Source: Melastoma dodecandrum (lineage: Eukaryota; Streptophyta; Magnoliopsida; Myrtales; Melastomataceae). Taken from it: a stretch of 64,000 bases of DNA. The notes beneath the pieces are model-generated. The model had not been told where the DNA came from and did not search any database. It saw nothing but the letters and a program-made list of their open reading frames with translations. Location of the stretch: assembly GCA_029817715.1 (NCBI GenBank), contig JARUPY010000292.1, positions 2,324,001 to 2,388,000 of the forward strand. Reading direction: 5' to 3'. Shown here in pieces: positions 61,011 to 64,000 of the stretch. The translations under genes and the position numbers were made by a program. Numbering within the stretch: the first letter of the stretch is position 1; each line of letters begins with the position of its first letter.

Positions 61011-61196
61011 AGGGGGTTAGTCTTCTGGATCGGACAGGAAACAATCAGTCGGTGAATTACGTCTGCGAGCGGCTGACCTATGCGATGACACCGGAGGAGC
61101 GGATGTCGGCCGTGCAACCGTCACGCTGACCGAAGGCCTTGGCTTACCTCCGAGCAGCGGTGGGATGTTCCTCGGCGACACAGGTTCCTGCTCGCC

Positions 61197-61407
61197 TTGG
61201 AGGCGCAGAAGGTCAGCGTGTTGCGGCTGGTGCGGATCGCCTGGAGGCGCGCCAAGGCCCAGACCGAGAGGGTCTCGGTGGTCGGCGAGAAGGTCGTGGC
61301 CGCGATGGAGGCCGCCAACACCCTGATGGGGGGGTGGCAGCCACAGTGCCGTCATCGCGCGTTACCAGGAACTCGTCGCGGACAATACCCATGGCTTGAC
61401 GACCTGA
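61197..61407 (+). pseudogene. Frameshifted small conserved-type gene
   Basis: The frame RFLLALEAQKVSVLRLVRIA, then WRRAKAQTERVSVVGEKVVA and AMEAANTLM, breaks at a run of seven G (61328-61334). The next frame continues GGSHSAVIARYQELVADNTH and GLTT to TGA 61405-61407. The whole resembles short phasin-like or helical hypothetical proteins that are frequent in this group, with a final Arg/Tyr segment. No good start codon: the first coding-like residues precede TTG 61197. Confidence 0.45.
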
Positions 61408-61442
61408 GCCGGTCCCAGGGACGACGACCGTGAACCCCGCCC

Positions 61443-61541
61443 TCAGCCCAGCTTGCGGGCGTAGCGGCCATCGTCCCGCGGATCAAAGTAGTGGTTGTAG
61501 GAGACCAGCACGCACATCTTCTGCTTGGCGTCCTCGGCCAT
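61443..61541 (-). other. Short open frame of uncertain status, 32 codons
   Basis: From ATG 61541 it encodes MAEDAKQKMCVLVSYNHYFD and then PRDDGRYARKLG. The composition is protein-like and the end is basic, but there is no clear ribosome-binding site and no family I know. It could be a real microprotein or a remnant. Confidence 0.25.
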
Positions 61542-61636
61542 GTCCGCTTCTTGGCTGACTGATAGCGTCCTAAATGGCCGGAATGGGCGCCAAGCCGAAC
61601 GTCCGGTTTTGCGCTCTGTGCCGACCCGACGTGGCG

Positions 61637-61654
61637 TAGTCTGGCCGAAAGCGG
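61637..61654. repeat. 18-base repeated word, copy 2
   Basis: TAGTCTGGCCGAAAGCGG, identical to 48511-48528. Confidence 0.5.
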
Positions 61655-61799
61655 CTGGTCTGTTGAGGAGAGGCATCGGCGGAAAAGCGGACAAACCCTC
61701 TTCGCTCGGAGCACGTCGCCCTTCGACTCACTAAGCCCAACTATCTTCACATCGGTGGCGTTGTCAGGTCGCGACGCGTAGATCGAACAACAGTCGACC

Positions 61800-62387
61800 T
61801 TACGGCTCGATCAGGCCGAGCCTGACACAGGCTATGGTTGCCTGCATCCGGGTCGCCACCCCCAGCTTGCGCATCACCTTGTCGACATGGAAATTCACGG
61901 TGCGCTCGCTGATCGCGACGATGCCGGCGATGTCGGCCGACGACTTGCCACGGGCGATCCATGTGAAGATCTCCCGTTCGCGCTCGGTGAGTACGGGTGC
62001 GGACGCCTTGTCCTGAGCGGCCGGCCCACTCCGCTGGAGCACATTGCGCAGGACGGCGACGAGGAGATCGAAGTCGATCGGCTTCGGCACGAAGTCGTCG
62101 CAGCCGAGCCGCCTAGCCTCGATCTGGTTCTCCCGGCCCGAGAAGGCGGTTAGCACGACGAAGGGCGTCCGCGAGCCGGAGGTGCGCAGGGCCCGCAGCA
62201 GGTCGAGCCCGCCGAGGCCGGGCAGGTCGAGGTCGCAGAGGACGGTATCGTACCTGTCTCCGAGGCGCTCCAGGCCCGCCGACCCGGTGGCGACCCAGTC
62301 GACCTGGAAGCCCGCCTCGACCAGTTCCTCTTGGATGAGCTCGGCGATGGCCGCGTCGTCCTCGACGCAGAGGATCCGCGGGATCAC
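61800..62387 (-). CDS. Two-component response regulator, receiver + LuxR-type HTH
   Basis: A 195-residue regulator. The receiver domain (1-120) has the acidic pair in CVEDD, phospho-acceptor Asp52 in LCDLDLPG, the Thr in VVLTAFSG and Lys in VPKPID. The C-terminal GerE/LuxR domain (about 130-195) has LTEREREIFTWIARGKSSAD and ISERTVNFHVDKVMRKLGV. Its ATG overlaps the kinase stop by four bases... the kinase gene lies upstream on the same strand, so the two are coupled. Targets unknown; the divergent efflux adaptor gene beyond the kinase is a candidate. Confidence 0.92.
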   Translation of the reverse strand: MIPRILCVEDDAAIAELIQEELVEAGFQVDWVATGSAGLERLGDRYDTVLCDLDLPGLGGLDLLRALRTSGSRTPFVVLTAFSGRENQIEARRLGCDDFVPKPIDFDLLVAVLRNVLQRSGPAAQDKASAPVLTEREREIFTWIARGKSSADIAGIVAISERTVNFHVDKVMRKLGVATRMQATIACVRLGLIEP

Positions 62388-63442
62388 GCTGCGGAGCCCG
62401 GAAGATGGAGCCGCACCGCCGTCCCGCGCCCGGCCCCACTATCGATCTCCAGTTCGCCGCCATGCGCCGTGACATAGCGGTGGACCAGATGCAGCCCGAG
62501 CCCCGCCCCCGGGATGCCGCCGCTGTTGCGTGCGCGGTAATAGGGCTCCGTTACCCGGTCGATCTCCTCGTCGGGAATGCCCGGGCCGCAATCGGTCACC
62601 GCGATCACCGTGCCGTCGAGCCGATCCGATCGCGCGACGCTCACGGTCACGAGGGCAGGCGCCGGTGAGTACTTCACCGCATTGCCAACGAGGTTCGAGA
62701 CCGCTTGGTAGATGAGGTCGCTGTCGCCGTAGAGGGCGGGCTCGGGCACGCGCACGTCGAGCCTGACGCTGGCCGTCTCGTAGGCGGAGGCGAACGGTCC
62801 CAGCAGCGCCGCGGCATCGACGGCACCGCGGCTGAGCGCGAGTTCCACCTGACCCACTTCCGAGGCGAGGCGGATGCGTCCGACGAAGGCGTCGAGGCGG
62901 GCGGCCGCATGGCGGATCTTGTCGGTGCGCGCCACGATGTCCTGGGGCGTCACCGTCCGGGCAAGCTTGGCTAGGCGGTAGCTTTGGCCGTCGATAGAGG
63001 TCAACGCCGTTGCGATCTCATGGGTGAGGATTCGTACGAAGCGCTGGCCGGTCTCGGCCTTGCGCATCTCCTCCCGCAGATGGGCCTCGGTGAGGAGGCG
63101 CGCGCGCCGGCGCTGCTCGATGACGTGGGCGACGAGCCATTGGGCGCCGACTGCGATGACCCGGTTTGCGATGAAGCTCGCCTCGATGCCCCCCGTCGGC
63201 GGACGGACGAACGATCCGGCGAGGGATGCCAAGGAGGACAGGGCCGCCAGCCGGTAGGCGCTGCCGGGGCCGGCATAGACTGCGATCAGGATCGGCAGGG
63301 TGTAGGCGAAGCAGATCGAGACGTTGTCGGAGGGCTCGATCAGGTCGGCAACGAACACGGTTCCGATCAGCAGAACGGCGAGGCCCGCAGCCCAGCGACC
63401 GCCCAGCCAAGGCCGGCTCGGGTTCCGATCTGAATTCTCCAT
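62384..63442 (-). CDS. Membrane-bound sensor histidine kinase
   Basis: A 352-residue kinase. Four to five short hydrophobic segments fill residues 15-107 with almost no periplasmic loop, so it senses within the membrane or cytoplasm. The H box is RFVRILTHEIATALTSI (His141). The N box is YQAVSNLVGNAVKYSP, and the G boxes are VTDCGPGIPDEEI and GIPGAGLGLHLVHRYV. All catalytic boxes are present. ATG 63442 chosen; the frame continues upstream with Arg-rich non-family sequence. Coupled to the LuxR-type regulator. Confidence 0.9.
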   Translation of the reverse strand: MENSDRNPSRPWLGGRWAAGLAVLLIGTVFVADLIEPSDNVSICFAYTLPILIAVYAGPGSAYRLAALSSLASLAGSFVRPPTGGIEASFIANRVIAVGAQWLVAHVIEQRRRARLLTEAHLREEMRKAETGQRFVRILTHEIATALTSIDGQSYRLAKLARTVTPQDIVARTDKIRHAAARLDAFVGRIRLASEVGQVELALSRGAVDAAALLGPFASAYETASVRLDVRVPEPALYGDSDLIYQAVSNLVGNAVKYSPAPALVTVSVARSDRLDGTVIAVTDCGPGIPDEEIDRVTEPYYRARNSGGIPGAGLGLHLVHRYVTAHGGELEIDSGAGRGTAVRLHLPGSAA

Positions 63443-63633
63443 GACTGGGCCTGTCCGGCACGTGGTGCCGCGTATCGCACCACCGCGCCGTGGCCTCAAC
63501 CTGTCAGACCTGACAGTTGGCCCGCCCGCGATGCCCGCTTACCGCGGGCTCGGACATCGCAACTCCGCCGTCTGTGCCTCAGGGCGGTTCGGGCCGGCTG
63601 GACCGCACGGTGTCCGGGGGAGGCACGACCGGC

Positions 63634-64000
63634 ATGACAGGTTCGAAGCCGGGCCATCGCGGATGGTCATTGAGGAGGTTCGCCCTGGCCAGCGTGGCGT
63701 GGGCGCTTGGCTGGAGCGGCGCGTGCCCGGCCATCGCAGCGTTCCTGCTGCTTGCGATTCTCGCGGGCCCCGCTGGGGCAAAGGACGCCGCCTTTCCGGA
63801 TCCGACTGCGACGATCACCCTTAACGGCCGTCAGGTCGGCGCCATCGAGATCGGAACGGCCGGCACCGCGCTGTTCGTCGACGAGGTCCCAGCGGTCGGC
63901 AATATTGACTTCAACCAGAACATGCTGGTGCAGGTCTTCACGCCCTATCAGGGCCGGATCCTCGTGGCCTATCCGAATGTCGGCGACGCCGTGAAGAAAG
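63634..64000 (+). CDS. Periplasmic adaptor of an RND-type efflux system (5' part, runs off window)
   Basis: The frame from ATG 63634 is open to the window edge, covering 122 codons. It has a long signal or membrane segment (IAAFLLLAILAGPAGAKDAA), then TITLNGRQVGAIEIGTAGTA, VGNIDFNQNMLVQVFTPYQG and RILVAYPNVGDAVKK. The last part matches the biotinyl-lipoyl-like hairpin entry of CzcB/HlyD-type membrane fusion proteins (...PxxGrilxxxxxxGdxVkkG). GGGGGAGG at about 63616-63623 serves as ribosome-binding site. Divergent from the two-component genes. The substrate (metal or drug) cannot be said without the rest. Confidence 0.75.
   Translation, partial: MTGSKPGHRGWSLRRFALASVAWALGWSGACPAIAAFLLLAILAGPAGAKDAAFPDPTATITLNGRQVGAIEIGTAGTALFVDEVPAVGNIDFNQNMLVQVFTPYQGRILVAYPNVGDAVKK

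Larger units (their letters stand above)
61011..61799. other. Gene-poor stretch with decayed sequences
   Basis: Between the symporter and the two-component genes no intact gene is seen. It holds a frameshifted small gene (61197-61407), a short minus-strand frame (61443-61541) and the second copy of the 18-base word TAGTCTGGCCGAAAGCGG (61637-61654). The promoter-distal end of the response regulator gene borders it. Confidence 0.45.

Noticed and set aside
1..64000. CRISPR arrays, rRNA genes or a replication origin.
   Set aside because: No regularly spaced direct repeats, rRNA-like sequence, DnaA-box cluster or cas/rep genes were seen.

Overview
The window is high-GC DNA from an alphaproteobacterium, most likely a Methylobacterium-type member of the Methylobacteriaceae. 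This rests on base composition, on the gene families present (YcjX/DUF697 pair, SahR-type ArsR-methyltransferase fusion next to metF and metH, C-terminally extended AI-2E protein) and on the palindromic intergenic repeats. It is inference from recognised families; no database search was run.

Layout. Bases 1-15.8 kb look like ordinary chromosome: an AI-2E family membrane protein, a HisN-type phosphatase, a frameshifted conserved gene, ycjX and its DUF697 partner, a small conserved gene, an RBBP9-like hydrolase, a UvsE-type UV endonuclease, a YihY/BrkB protein, msrB, a CYTH-like protein with a His/Pro/Glu repeat tail, dctA, a ROK sugar kinase and a bestrophin-like channel. Bases 16.1-22.4 kb hold a methionine / S-adenosylmethionine-cycle operon: sahR, metF, a small coiled-coil gene and metH. 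A SahR-like operator overlaps the sahR start codon. A TumE-type toxin-antitoxin pair and dispersed palindromic repeats follow.

Bases 23.4-30.8 kb form a divergent sugar-acid catabolic cluster: SMP-30-type lactonase, IlvD/Edd-type dehydratase and RraA-family protein on the minus strand, and a ThDP-dependent enzyme and a 2-oxoglutarate-semialdehyde-type dehydrogenase on the plus strand. It resembles the non-phosphorylating pentose / hexarate routes.

A tRNA-Gln(UUG) at 31.0 kb abuts a minus-strand phage head module (31.1-40.2 kb): a portal-MuF fusion, a small structural protein, an XkdF-like prohead protease, a major capsid-like protein and two small proteins. There is no visible integrase, terminase, tail or lysis gene. 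A plus-strand AraC-family regulator sits between protease and capsid. Next come an AT-richer stretch with a truncated lipoprotein gene and an IS3-family element (41.6-42.85 kb). The IS joins that truncated gene to a solute-binding-protein gene that has lost its 5' end, so the junction looks like a deletion or rearrangement scar.

Bases 44.5-61 kb are accessory metabolism. They hold an orphan amino-acid-binding protein, a DUF485-actP acetate-type symporter behind a good sigma-54 promoter match, a glutathione S-transferase, a ClC-type channel, an MFS / CoA-transferase / acyl-CoA dehydrogenase operon with an IclR regulator, and a second IclR locus with a FAD oxidoreductase, an epoxide-hydrolase-like protein and a sodium/solute symporter. 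Decayed genes and short repeats mark the intergenic stretches. The right end holds a LuxR-type response regulator with its histidine kinase and, divergent from them, the 5' end of a periplasmic adaptor gene of an RND-type efflux system running off the window.
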